64,000 nt of DNA from JAVBMJ01 sp031551275 (GTDB taxonomy: Bacteria > Bacteroidota > Bacteroidia > Bacteroidales > Rikenellaceae). The position numbers and the translations under genes were made by a program. This document shows positions 51,159 to 59,961 of the stretch, in pieces. Under the pieces are notes generated by a model. That model was not told the DNA's origin. It made no database searches and was given only the letters and a program-made list of their open reading frames with translations. Location of the stretch: the NCBI GenBank assembly GCA_031551275.1, contig JAVBNX010000006.1:189215-253214 (forward strand), in the 5' to 3' direction. Position 1 is the stretch's first letter, and the number at the start of each line of letters is the position of its first letter.

Positions 51159-52298
51159 TTAGACGCCCGGGGTTACGTTCTGGATCGTCCACTCGGTGAC
51201 GACGATCTTCACGCCCAGGTCGTATTTCGACATTTCGGGCTTGGGAGTGATGTATTCGGCCTTGATCTCGATACCGTTCTCATCGACGCCCATCTTGTAG
51301 ATGTAGTTGGGCTGGAAGGCGGTAACGGCGCCGGCGTTGTACTTGTTGAAGGTCACGTAGCCCAGGAAATATTTCTTGCCGTCGGCGTAGTAGCCCGAGG
51401 CGTATTCGCCCTTCACCAGCAGGATCACGTGGGGTACGTTACCGGCGAACACCTGGTAGCTGTAAGCCATGGTGGAGGCGTCCAGTTTCACGTTGGTGTT
51501 GGCGGCGGCATTGTAGTAGTGAGCCAGGGTGTAGGCGGGAACGCTGACCGAGGCGAAATCCGCTGCGGTGGCCGAGGGGCTGGTCGAGGTCAGCGGGGTG
51601 GTGATCCACTTGGCGTCGTCGGCGGCGTGCAGCTTGGCCGAGGCGGTGGCGAAGGTGTAGTCGTAGGTGGGGAAGTAGTTGTTCACCCAGATGCCGACCA
51701 GTTCGATGCTGGTGATCCCTTCGCCTGCCTTCACGGCGCCGATCTCCATGCGGGCGGTCAGCGCGTTGAGGGTTACCTCTGCCTCGCCGTAGGCGTGGCC
51801 GTCGGTAGCGGGATCGGCGGCACTCATGTTGACGTTGGCCTCACCCATCAACAGCTGGCCGTTCACGCCGGTCTTGGCCGCGAGGTTCTGGCTGGCCGAG
51901 GTGTAGGCGTACTGCTTGATGGCGGCCGCGTTGTTCAGGCCGGTGAGCGTGGCGTCGGTAGGCGTGTTGGCCAGCACGAGCACTTTGGTCACGGCCGACG
52001 ATACCTGCTCGAAACGGGCGTACTTATCCGTGCGCTGCTGTGCGGTGAAGGTCTTGGTGTCCAGGATCAGGCCGCCGTTGTTGAGCAGGTAGACCGTCAC
52101 GTCGTCCAGCACCGAGGTGATGTTGGCGCCCGTTACCGGGGTTTCCACGGCGCGGGTTACGATGTTGTCCGGCAGTTTGACCATCAGGACGTTGTTGCCG
52201 GTTGCGGCGGGGGTTTCGCCGTTGTCCTTGTTGCAGGCGGTGAAACCTACGAGTGCTGCGGCCGCCAGGGCCATGATTCCAAAAAGTTGCTTTTTCAT
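51159..52298 (-). CDS. Major fimbrillin (Mfa1/FimA family)
   Basis: The 379-residue lipoprotein (Cys22 in LVGFTACNKD) is the probable main pilus subunit. It has the N-terminal strand region VLMVKLPDNIVTRAVETP with a trypsin-like cleavage site after Arg49. ALTARMEIGAVKAGEGITSIELVGIWVNN follows in the first domain, and the C-terminal strand is MSKYDLGVKIVVTEWTIQNV. In type V pili, removal of the A1 strand by an Arg-protease allows donor-strand polymerisation. It has a long A-rich untranslated leader and is followed by the anchor gene 167 bp on. Confidence 0.88.
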   Translation of the reverse strand: MKKQLFGIMALAAAALVGFTACNKDNGETPAATGNNVLMVKLPDNIVTRAVETPVTGANITSVLDDVTVYLLNNGGLILDTKTFTAQQRTDKYARFEQVSSAVTKVLVLANTPTDATLTGLNNAAAIKQYAYTSASQNLAAKTGVNGQLLMGEANVNMSAADPATDGHAYGEAEVTLNALTARMEIGAVKAGEGITSIELVGIWVNNYFPTYDYTFATASAKLHAADDAKWITTPLTSTSPSATAADFASVSVPAYTLAHYYNAAANTNVKLDASTMAYSYQVFAGNVPHVILLVKGEYASGYYADGKKYFLGYVTFNKYNAGAVTAFQPNYIYKMGVDENGIEIKAEYITPKPEMSKYDLGVKIVVTEWTIQNVTPGV

Positions 52299-52558
52299 TT
52301 GTGAAATTTGTTAGTTAAAAAAGTTAATTGATTGATTTGGTTGTTGTTTGTTTTGTTTTTTGTTGTCGTTGTTTTCTCGATTCTGTTCTTTTTTCGTCGT
52401 TTTTTTTTCGGTTTATGCTTTTTGGTTTGCCTTTATATCGTTTCGTCGGGTTATCGCTGTTTGGACGAACCTTTCGCGGTTCATCCCGTCCTTGTCCTCG
52501 TTCCGTCCCGGTGGGGTCGGCGCTTGCGTGCGCCGTTGTCCCCCGGTTCCCGCAACCT
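52299..52558 (-). promoter_or_regulatory. A-rich leader of the major fimbrillin gene
   Basis: On the minus strand about 110 bases before the ATG are almost free of T, with runs such as CAAAAAACAAAACAAACAAC, and the rest is mixed. Such unstructured A-rich leaders favour strong translation in Bacteroidota. No -7 box was found in the gap. Confidence 0.5.
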
Positions 52559-52768
52559 CTATGATGTCGCCGCAAGCAGCTTGCGGAACTCCTGCGCCTC
52601 GCGTTGGGTGATCTTTTCGGCCTGCTCGTAGATCCGGTTCATTTCGCGCATCCGCTGCGCCCGGTCGGGGATATTGGCGAAGAGGGCCTTCATGCACTCC
52701 AAATACCCCTCGACGATCCAGGGCCGCGCGTCGAGCAGCATCATGTCGAAGCTCACATATTCTTTCAT
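52559..52768 (-). CDS. Small hypothetical protein, 69 aa
   Basis: The 69-residue helical protein (MKEYVSFDMMLLDARPWIVEGYLECMKAL, then MNRIYEQAEKITQREAQEFRKLL) has no signal peptide. Its start overlaps the stop of the OmpA-type gene by one base (TAATG), so the two are coupled. It ends the first part of the fimbrial locus, 260 bp before the major fimbrillin. No known function. Confidence 0.6.
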   Translation of the reverse strand: MKEYVSFDMMLLDARPWIVEGYLECMKALFANIPDRAQRMREMNRIYEQAEKITQREAQEFRKLLAATS

Positions 52769-54255
52769 TATTGCACCTCTTTGAGTTTATCCAGTTCGGC
52801 GAGGTTCTTCGAGGCCTCGGCGTTGCCGGCGGTCGCAGCGGCGGTGAAGTGCCCGGCGGCGGTCGCGTAGTCGTCCCGCATCGCGGCCAGAACGCCCATG
52901 TCGTTCAGCCAGGCGGCGTCGCGCTCGGTGACTTTGTCCAGATAGGCCCGTGCCACGTCCGTGTTGCCTGCGGCCAGCGCGTTGGCGGCGGCGTTCAGGT
53001 TGGCGATGTCGTTCTGCGGATAGACCTTCGCGGCTATGGCGAACACCTCGTTGTATTCGGGGCTCTCCTTCGGGTAGCTCTGGGCCACGAGGAACATTTC
53101 GTTCAGGCTCATCAGCGACGGGGTGGTCTTGATCGTCACGCGGCCCTGCTCCACGGTAAAGGGGATCACCGTGTATTTGACCTCGTAGTCCGAGCGGCGC
53201 AGTTGCGGGAACATCTCGGCGAGCATCTCCTTGTAGGGTGCGCCGCCCTGCATGTCCATCAGTTTCTTTTCGCGCCCGTCGAAGATGTCCGTACCCCGGA
53301 TGATCGCCAGCGCGGCATCCTTATACGGTTTGTCGGAGTTCGCGACCAGTTCCTCCAGCCCCGTCCAGTCCTCGCCCCGGCCGTTCACGCGGAAAAGGCT
53401 CTCTTTGAGTCCGTAGGTGCTGCGCACGTAATTTTTAAGGGCGATGGCGCGGTTGTTCGACAGGGTCATGTTGCTCGTGTAGCTCCCCTCGGGCGAGGCG
53501 TAGCCGTCGATGATGATCTGGGAAACGGTCGTGTAGGGGTCGTCGTTGATCAGCCGGACCAGGCTGCCTATCTTGGCCAGTTCGGCCCCGTTGTTCTTGA
53601 ATTCGGGACGCAGCTCCGAGCGGCCCACGGCGAAGTCCAAAAACGCCTTGCCGCTTTCCGAGCGGTTTTTGACCGGCTCGGGGTTGGGTTCCTTGTAGCT
53701 CACCGCGTAGTGCAGCTCGATCACCTTCACGGGGTCGGGCGTGGGTGTGTTTCGGTTCTCCATGCCGCCCGCGATCAGTTCGAAAGCCATCGGCACGATG
53801 GGGCCGTTGCAGCGGCACTGGTCCTCGCGCAGCCGGAAATTGCCCTCCAGCATCCACGGCTCGTAAGGGGCCACGGCGGCGTAGCGGAATGAACGCCCCG
53901 GATTTTTGTGCGCGTCGATGGCCTGGGCCACGCCCACCGGTTCGCGGTGCAGGGCTACGAGCCTCTTGTATGCCTTATATCGGTTCTTGCCGTTGATCGT
54001 CACCGAAGGCAGGTCCATCGCCGCCTTCATCTCGGGGTTGCTGATCTCGGGAGTGAGCAGCACGAACGAGCGCTTGTCTATCTTCACGTCGTTCAGGTGG
54101 ATCGTCATGTCCACGTAGACCGAATCGCCCTGCACGTAGTAGTCGTTCTGCACCACGCTCACGCGTCCCTGGTACATGGGGTTGTATGCCTGGCCCCATC
54201 CGGGGAGCGCGGTTATCGTAAGCAGGGCCAGCAGCAGGGTTATTTTATTCTTCAT
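52768..54255 (-). CDS. DUF3868/OmpA-like protein of the fimbrial locus
   Basis: The 495-residue exported protein (signal MKNKITLLLALLTITALPGWGQ) has a DUF3868 N-terminal domain (GRVSVVQNDYYVQGDSVYVDMTIHLND). An OmpA-like peptidoglycan-binding domain follows at about 205-340 (ISQIIIDGYASPEGSYTSNMTLSNNRAIALKNYV). TPR-like helices complete it at about 400-490. DUF3868 genes pair with DUF3575 genes in Bacteroidales fimbrial clusters. It may link the outer membrane assembly apparatus to the cell wall. It lies 37 bp from the DUF3575 gene. Confidence 0.85.
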   Translation of the reverse strand: MKNKITLLLALLTITALPGWGQAYNPMYQGRVSVVQNDYYVQGDSVYVDMTIHLNDVKIDKRSFVLLTPEISNPEMKAAMDLPSVTINGKNRYKAYKRLVALHREPVGVAQAIDAHKNPGRSFRYAAVAPYEPWMLEGNFRLREDQCRCNGPIVPMAFELIAGGMENRNTPTPDPVKVIELHYAVSYKEPNPEPVKNRSESGKAFLDFAVGRSELRPEFKNNGAELAKIGSLVRLINDDPYTTVSQIIIDGYASPEGSYTSNMTLSNNRAIALKNYVRSTYGLKESLFRVNGRGEDWTGLEELVANSDKPYKDAALAIIRGTDIFDGREKKLMDMQGGAPYKEMLAEMFPQLRRSDYEVKYTVIPFTVEQGRVTIKTTPSLMSLNEMFLVAQSYPKESPEYNEVFAIAAKVYPQNDIANLNAAANALAAGNTDVARAYLDKVTERDAAWLNDMGVLAAMRDDYATAAGHFTAAATAGNAEASKNLAELDKLKEVQ

Positions 54256-54292
54256 CGTTTCTTGTGTGTGAAATTTTACTTTGCCGTCCGGC

Positions 54293-55348
54293 TTATTTGA
54301 TCATGAACACCAGCGAGAGCGACGCTTTCGTCGGCCCGAAATAGTGCTTGGTTTCGGCGCCCACCTGCTTGCCGCAGTTGATGCAGTTATAGGTTTTGTA
54401 GTCCAGGTAGGCGTATCCCGCGCCCGCTTCGGCCTCCAGTCCCCAGCGCTTGCCGAGTATCCACTGGTAGCCGACGGAGGCCCCGCCGCCGATCAGCCAC
54501 CCCTCGAAGCGGTGGGCGTTGGCGTAGGCCGAGAAGGGGGGATCGGGCACATGGCCCACGTTGTAGACGCCGCCGTGGGCGTGCAGCCCCCAGAAGAAGC
54601 CGTTGAACGCCTCGCACGACCAGAACCGCACGCCGGGCTGGAAGAGCGTGTGTTTCCATTTGGTGTTGTCTTTGAAGTCCCACCAGTTGAGCATCACGGG
54701 CAGGTCGAGCGTCGTCTTATGGCCCAGGCGCACCTCGGGGGCGAGCCACACGCTTGCCGTGGCATCCCACAGCAGGTTGGTCTTGAGAGCCCAATGGGGG
54801 GTTTCGGTCAGGCGGCGGGCCGTTTCGTAGCCGCCTTTGGGGGCGGGCACGGGCTGCGGCTCGGGGGCGAGCGTAAAGGTGCGCGTCTGCGCCGGGATCA
54901 CGGCACCACGCACCGCCGCCGGTTTTTCGGGTTCCGGGGCCGGGGCGGGTTTTTCAACCACCTGGCGCGGCTGGGGTTTGGGCGTGATGATGATGGCGCT
55001 GCCGTTGTACATCCACGTCAGCTCGGTCCCCTGGAGCAGGCGGCCGAGTACCTCTTTCGCGGTACCGGAGGGGTTGCCCACGGTCACTGTGCGCCCCAGG
55101 TCGACCACCTTGTTCTTGTAGCCGATCAGCAGGCCGGTTTGCGCCTCGATCTGGCCGAAAGCCTGCTCCAGCGATATGGTGCGGCTGGTAAGGGTCACTT
55201 TCTGATCCTGGGCCGCCGCCGGGGCCGCCGCCAGCAGGGCCAGCAGCGCCACACCCGCCAAACGGGCCGCAAGGGTTTTCCAATTCATGTTTCGGTTCTT
55301 CATTTTATCTTTTTCCATTCGGGTTTCGTTCTCGTTATGCCGCCGCAT
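54293..55348 (-). CDS. STN domain fused to DUF3575 outer membrane barrel
   Basis: The frame starts at 55348 with TGATG coupling to fecR; a later ATG (55303, MKNRNMNWKTL) gives a cleaner signal peptide. An STN signalling domain follows (VTLTSRTISLEQAFGQIEAQTGLLIGYKNKVV, GRLLQGTELTWMYNGSAIIITP). Then comes a Pro-rich linker at about 113-160 and a DUF3575 barrel (WALKTNLLWDATASVWLAPEVRLGHKTTLDLP, ending ASLSLVFMIK). STN domains normally sit on TonB-dependent receptors and talk to FecR. Here one sits on the fimbrial-locus barrel directly after fecR, so the barrel may report pilus assembly to the sigma factor. That role is inference. Confidence 0.85.
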   Translation of the reverse strand: MRRHNENETRMEKDKMKNRNMNWKTLAARLAGVALLALLAAAPAAAQDQKVTLTSRTISLEQAFGQIEAQTGLLIGYKNKVVDLGRTVTVGNPSGTAKEVLGRLLQGTELTWMYNGSAIIITPKPQPRQVVEKPAPAPEPEKPAAVRGAVIPAQTRTFTLAPEPQPVPAPKGGYETARRLTETPHWALKTNLLWDATASVWLAPEVRLGHKTTLDLPVMLNWWDFKDNTKWKHTLFQPGVRFWSCEAFNGFFWGLHAHGGVYNVGHVPDPPFSAYANAHRFEGWLIGGGASVGYQWILGKRWGLEAEAGAGYAYLDYKTYNCINCGKQVGAETKHYFGPTKASLSLVFMIK

Positions 55349-56523
55349 CAGGTCGTGGGTTTGATCTTCACCTTTTTACCGTCTATGGCGTAGCTGAACT
55401 CGTTGCTCACGGAGTGCAGCATGAACATCGCCTGGTCGAGGTTTTCCGTACCCCGCAGGCGGAACGTCACCACGGTTTGCGGGTTAAGCTCCCCTTCGGT
55501 TTCCACCTTCACGCCGTAATACCACTCGATAGCGCGGATTACCTCGTCGTAACGGCTGTCCAGGAACGTCAGGCGTGCCGTTACCCAATCCGGTACCCGG
55601 GCCGTGACCTGCTCGATCACGTACTTGCCCGTGGCGTTGTCGTAGACCAGGCGTTGCCCGGGTGCGATGTCGACGACCGTTTGGCCCCCGGTGCCGGTGA
55701 TGCCCGCCACCTCGACCTTGCCCTCGTAGAGCGTCACGAGCGTCTGCGCGTTGCCGGGCGAGGCCACCACGTTGAAGCGGGTGCCGAGCACGCTCACTTT
55801 CAACGCTCCGGTTTCCACCACGAACTGCCGCAGGCTGTCTTTTTCCACTTCCAGGTAGACCTCGCCGGAATCGAGCACCACGCGCCGTTTTTCGCCCGCC
55901 CCGAAATCCTCGGCATAGCTGATGGCGCTGCCCGGCCGGATGAAAATATCCGAGCCGTCCGGCAGTTCGATACGGCCTTGAGCGCCCAACGTGTCGGGAA
56001 CGGCCATCGTCACCATAGCGATTTGCGGGGCCACGGGCTGCGGGCGCGAGAGGAACAGCCACGTACCGCCGCCCAGCACGGCGAACAGCGCCACGGCGGC
56101 GGCCACGCGCATCAACGTGCGGCGGCCGGGCGCCAGGGACAGCGTTCCGCGCTTTGCCGCTCGTTGCGGCTCTGCGGCGCTAACCTCATCCGTATCGTAA
56201 GGCAATGTTTCCTCCCGCATCTGGAGCAGGGGAATGTCGTTGCGCATCTTTAAGAACTCTTCCTCGAAGGCCTTCGGGAAATTGAGCTTCCGGGCTACCT
56301 CTTCGAAAGACTTCATGGCATCGGGGTCGGCATTTTTGTCGAGCTTCGTGCCTTTCGTCCATAATTGGTACATCGCCTCTATTTTTTCTTCACTTTGGTA
56401 CTTTCCTGCGATCCATGCACGGAAATCCCCAACCACATTCTCGGGGAGAACATCGTTGAAGTACGCGTCCAGGAACAGCATAGCCCGTTTGATAGCTTGT
56501 ATGTCCATGACTTGTTTTTTCAA
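55348..56523 (-). CDS. fecR: FecR-family anti-sigma factor
   Basis: The 391-residue inner membrane protein has a cytoplasmic N-terminal domain (about 1-135) and one membrane segment (about 138-160, VAAAVALFAVLGGGTWLFL). A FecR domain follows at about 185-290 (RIELPDGSDIFIRPGSAISYAEDF, GALKVSVLGTRFNVVA), then the C-terminal DUF4974/STN-like end (YYGVKVETEGELNPQTVVTFRLRG). It should hold the sigma factor at 57072-57725 and receive a signal from an STN domain, here that of the next gene. The gap to the sigma gene is 548 bp, unusually long. Confidence 0.9.
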   Translation of the reverse strand: MKKQVMDIQAIKRAMLFLDAYFNDVLPENVVGDFRAWIAGKYQSEEKIEAMYQLWTKGTKLDKNADPDAMKSFEEVARKLNFPKAFEEEFLKMRNDIPLLQMREETLPYDTDEVSAAEPQRAAKRGTLSLAPGRRTLMRVAAAVALFAVLGGGTWLFLSRPQPVAPQIAMVTMAVPDTLGAQGRIELPDGSDIFIRPGSAISYAEDFGAGEKRRVVLDSGEVYLEVEKDSLRQFVVETGALKVSVLGTRFNVVASPGNAQTLVTLYEGKVEVAGITGTGGQTVVDIAPGQRLVYDNATGKYVIEQVTARVPDWVTARLTFLDSRYDEVIRAIEWYYGVKVETEGELNPQTVVTFRLRGTENLDQAMFMLHSVSNEFSYAIDGKKVKIKPTT

Positions 56524-57071
56524 TTTTCCGTTTCGTTAATTTTGTTCGTAAAAAGTGCCAGTGGAGAAAGGGCGGGAATGGAAGCCTCTCTAACAATATA
56601 AAACACTGACAGGCTTAAAATCAAAATAATAGTTGAAAATCGTTGTGGTACAGCAAGTTGCAAGGGTGGCGTTTTTGGCGCTTTTTGGCTCGTTCCGGCA
56701 CGTTGCGTCCCTTCGGCGGCTTGACTGCGCCGGATGTTTCCCGGCTGTCGCACGGGGTGGTGTGGCTGCGTTGTCATGGCTTGTCGGCGGGGGATATTAC
56801 CCGGCCGTCGCACGGGGTGGTGTAGCTGCGTTGTCATGGCTTGTCGTTCTCGTTATTATGTTTTTATTGCATCGTGGTTATGCCGTTATACGGCTATTTT
56901 TAAGGCGATTAACTATTCAGCCTGCGGTCTGGGCAAAGGCAAAGCGCGGCCATTGCAAACGCCGGGTAGCGGTTTACATCGGGTTGGGGTTTGGTGCGGG
57001 AACATGGCAGCGCTTCACGGGAAGGCCGCTTGTTGGGGAATCATAACCCGGAGGGAATGGGGGGCTTTCCC
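56524..57071 (-). other. Gap between sigma and fecR with 60-bp tandem repeat
   Basis: A 60-bp unit is repeated about 2.1 times at 56721-56846 (for example GTCGCACGGGGTGGTGT and GCGTTGTCATGGCTTGTCG at 60-bp spacing). On the minus strand an open frame of 105 codons runs through it and ends in an ATGA overlap with fecR, but its repeated His/Pro/Arg content looks non-genic. No known gene is seen. Confidence 0.5.
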
Positions 57072-57725
57072 CTAATTGGAAAGGAAGAAGAGCAGCACGA
57101 CGGAGAGTGTCTTGTGTACTTCCTGGAGTTCTTTACGGGCGTTGTAAAGGTGGCTTGCCACGGTATTGACACTTATTTTGAGCTTCTTGGCGATCTGTTC
57201 GTTGGTCAGCCTTTCTTTTTCGCTCATTTCGAAAACCTGCCTGCGCAGTTTAGGCATCCGGGCCACGATCAGGCGCAGGTGGCGGGCCTCCTCCTCGGCC
57301 ATGAACTGTTGTTCCGAGGTGCTGTCGCCCTCGGAAACGCGGTTGGCGAGTTCGAAATACTTGTCGTTGATTTTCAGCTTTCGGAAATAGTTGAACACCA
57401 GGTAGCGGGCCGCCGTGAACAGGTAGCGCCGCATGATGGTTCCCGGCGCGATCTCGGCCCGTTTCTCCCAGAGCTGGATCAAGGCGTTCTGGGTGATGTC
57501 CTCGGCCTCCACGTCCGACTTGGTCATGGCCTTCGAGTACGCGTAGATGTGTTTGTAATAGAGGTTGTAGATCGTTTGGAAAGCCTCATGGCTGCCATTG
57601 CGCAACTCTTCGAGGACTTCGTCTGAAATGTCCTCGAAAACTACCGTCGTTTCTTTTTCTTTTGTTGGATTATCCCTCTTTAATGTCTTGGTTTCATTGT
57701 CTGTACCGCCCATCTCTAATTTCAT
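57072..57725 (-). CDS. ECF sigma factor of the fimbrial locus
   Basis: The 217-residue protein carries sigma region 2 at about 45-110 (EAFQTIYNLYYKHIYAYSKAMTKSDVEAEDITQNALIQLWEKR). Region 4 lies at about 150-205 (ARMPKLRRQVFEMSEKERLTNEQIAKKLKISVNTVASHLYNARKEL). It is of the kind that works with FecR, which follows on the same strand. It likely turns on the fimbrial genes below. Two pseudoknot RNA copies lie upstream (58.0 and 58.6 kb). Confidence 0.9.
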   Translation of the reverse strand: MKLEMGGTDNETKTLKRDNPTKEKETTVVFEDISDEVLEELRNGSHEAFQTIYNLYYKHIYAYSKAMTKSDVEAEDITQNALIQLWEKRAEIAPGTIMRRYLFTAARYLVFNYFRKLKINDKYFELANRVSEGDSTSEQQFMAEEEARHLRLIVARMPKLRRQVFEMSEKERLTNEQIAKKLKISVNTVASHLYNARKELQEVHKTLSVVLLFFLSN

Positions 57726-58004
57726 TTTCGGTGATAAAACGAATCGGGTTTTTATAAAATTGTGCTGGTACGGAAAACGATAGCTTTCCGCAAATGTCCG
57801 GCACAGGGGTTAGTAGCGCGTCCAGGACGGTGGTGTTAACCTTCGGTTATCCTTCTTCTTGCAGGGCATAACCAGCGCATGCCGCTTCTGCTCCTGCTTG
57901 GTGAGTCGGTTCGGGTACGGGTGACGGTTTATGCTTACGCCTATTTATGCGGTGCGGCTCACTCCCTGCAACCCCTCGTTTCAGCTCCGCGATACAAACC
58001 TATG

Positions 58005-58142
58005 AAAAAAGCGTGGCATTTCATCACCCCGACCTTCCTCCACTGGCTTGTAAGAGAGATGACAGGACAAATCATACCACGCTAAACTTTTGTTTAGTGT
58101 GTAGAAATTGCCCGATTTCATCTCTCTATTAAACGCCAGTGG
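58005..58142 (-). ncRNA. Pseudoknot RNA, copy 2
   Basis: On the minus strand, 58135-58142 plus 58118-58127 (arm 1) pairs with 58040-58047 plus 58053-58062 (arm 2). Between them lies hairpin CTAAAC/GTTTAG (58082-58097) and then GCGTGGTAT. That block pairs with ATGCCACGC (58011-58019) downstream of arm 2, and six U follow. The T-G pair in this block exists only on the minus strand. Confidence 0.7.
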
Positions 58143-58542
58143 AATAAAGGTAATCGGTATATGTCTGCCGCAGTGGGCTGAAAAACCCGCGTGGCGTTGC
58201 AAATATAGCTAAAAAATTATTTTCAGCTAATTTGCAGTTTGTAACTTATATCGTTGGGTAATCCGAATGTAGACCTTTCCTGCTGCGCGAATGTTTCGCT
58301 CCGGTTCCATCCCTGATGCGGGCTTGGTAGTAAACGTGGATGAGTGCCATGATAGTATCTGTTAGTCAGATTATTGGGTTTTCGTATGCGGGTTCTTCCT
58401 GCCATTTCTGTTGAATGATCAATAAATAACACTATGTTTTGATAGCCTGTCGTTTGCGGCTGAACCTGGTCCCTCTCTGTCGGTCCGAATACTTTTCCGG
58501 CGTGTTGTTTTACTCGATACGCATCGCTTTTAATGGGTGGAT

Positions 58543-58705
58543 AAAAAAAGCGTGGTAATCTGCGCCCCACCTCTTAAACCGGCAAGTCCAGGGGGAAAGG
58601 GCAAGATATACCACGCCTGAAACTGTATGAACACTCGATAGATACAGTAGGCGTTAAATAGTATGCTTGCCCGATAATTCCCCCGCGTAAAAAATGACTT
58701 GCCGG
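58543..58705 (-). ncRNA. Pseudoknot RNA, copy 3
   Basis: On the minus strand arm 1 (58696-58705, 58678-58684, 58666-58672) pairs with arm 2 (58579-58588, 58591-58597, 58599-58605). The inner hairpin spans 58614-58653. GCGTGGTA (58609-58616) pairs with TACCACGC (58550-58557), followed by a U-tract. Three separate helices in arm 1/2 are perfect although their sequence differs from the other copies. Confidence 0.72.
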
Positions 58706-58887
58706 AAATTTTCTGAAGGTGTATCGGCCAATATGTCGGAACCCCGCCAAGCGGCAGTTCGCTGCAAATGTAATGATTATCCGTTCATTGCCATGAAATT
58801 GTTAAAAAAATCACGAAATCTTCCCAAAACCGCTACCCGCCGCAATCCCGATCAGGGCGGATAGGGGAAAACTGTCGATCCTTGAGG

Positions 58888-59907
58888 TTATCTATTCCGG
58901 TACTGTATGATGTATGTGCTGTATTCGTCTTTGAGGATGGCGAAATGGTCGGACAGGTAGACGTCCGGCCTGAAAAAGTACCTTCTGCCGCTGTATTCCT
59001 CCCCCGGATATTTGAAACAGAATGCGCCGTTGCCCAACGTCAGCCGGAAATAGCCGTAGCCGTTCCAATGTTCCGATCCCCCGCCGGTAGGGCTGCCCAG
59101 CCCCGAGAGTCCGGCTTTGCCGATGTATTCCGTGCGCTGGAAATAGCACAGCTCGACCGCGCCTTGCGTTGCGGGAAAGTGATCGAAATCGAACGCCTCC
59201 TGCACGGTAAGCGTGCTGTCGGGCAGGATGGCGGTTTCCCGTTCGCGCTTTTCCTTGAACTCTTCGCGGTACTCGTATTTCCATGCCTCGAAACCCAGGC
59301 GCACGATGCGCCATTCGCCTTTCGCCAGCAACATGGCCGTGCTGTCGAACGTAAATGCGGCGTCGGCTTCATTATAAACCGGGCGGAACTGGTCGGGGCT
59401 TAACTTCTTGCCGACGGTCGGCGGTACGATCACCGTGGGCTCGCCGTTGTGCAGCCACGCGCTGTACCCCTCGGGCGATACAAGGTATGGCTTGCAAAAA
59501 TAGGTATTGTATTCCCCGTCGGGCAGCAGGTCGCACTCGTAGCCGGAGCGTAAGTACATACCGTCGGGCAGGGTGAACGTCCCGGCAATATTTCCCAATG
59601 TGTCGACCCGGTAGAGGTGCGTTTTATCCTCTCTCATTCCGTTATAAAACCGCTCGAAGGTTTCCAGTATGTAGTTTCCGGCGGCATCCCTTAATATCTG
59701 GTTGTGCTCCATGCTGCCTTGCAGTCCGGTCACGCTGAATCGGGGGTCGGCGCTTTGGCCGGCGAACGGGAAATCCCGGTAGGCTTCGGGTACGGACCTG
59801 ATGGGCAGCAAATTGATCAGGATGCCCTTTACGGGAACGAAGGCCCACACCCATAGCAGCCCGATAAGCAGGACGATGGAGCCGAGGACGATAAGGAATG
59901 TTTTCAT
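58888..59907 (-). CDS. Membrane-anchored hypothetical protein, 339 aa
   Basis: The protein has one N-terminal membrane segment (MKTFLIVLGSIVLLIGLLWVWAFVPV). A large domain that should lie outside the inner membrane follows, with blade-like strands (GNYILETFERFYNGMREDKTHLYRVDTLGNIAGTFTLPDGMYLRSGYEC). It ends in a region rich in aromatic residues (EHWNGYGYFRLTLGNGAFCFKYPGEEYSGRRYFF). It may be a propeller-like fold. No family is recognised. It is cargo on the island side of attR and has no obvious operon partner. Confidence 0.65.
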   Translation of the reverse strand: MKTFLIVLGSIVLLIGLLWVWAFVPVKGILINLLPIRSVPEAYRDFPFAGQSADPRFSVTGLQGSMEHNQILRDAAGNYILETFERFYNGMREDKTHLYRVDTLGNIAGTFTLPDGMYLRSGYECDLLPDGEYNTYFCKPYLVSPEGYSAWLHNGEPTVIVPPTVGKKLSPDQFRPVYNEADAAFTFDSTAMLLAKGEWRIVRLGFEAWKYEYREEFKEKRERETAILPDSTLTVQEAFDFDHFPATQGAVELCYFQRTEYIGKAGLSGLGSPTGGGSEHWNGYGYFRLTLGNGAFCFKYPGEEYSGRRYFFRPDVYLSDHFAILKDEYSTYIIQYRNR

Positions 59908-59961
59908 GGGTTTGAGGCTCGCTGCACCCGCCCCGGAAAGCGGGCGTTGTGCTGCGTTTTT

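Larger units (their letters stand above)
57726..58887. other. 1.2-kb gene-free region
   Basis: Apart from two pseudoknot RNA copies (58005-58142, 58543-58705) I see no gene. A 115-codon minus-strand frame at 58223-58570 shows no recognisable domain and overlaps one RNA copy. It is left out. Confidence 0.5.

Noticed and set aside
56520..56837. 105-codon minus-strand frame overlapping the fecR start
   Set aside because: It is repetitive His/Pro/Arg sequence from a 60-bp tandem repeat with no known domain; kept only as a finding about the repeat.
58223..58570. 115-codon minus-strand frame between two RNA copies
   Set aside because: It has no recognisable domain and overlaps the U-tract end of one RNA copy; I could not support it as a gene.
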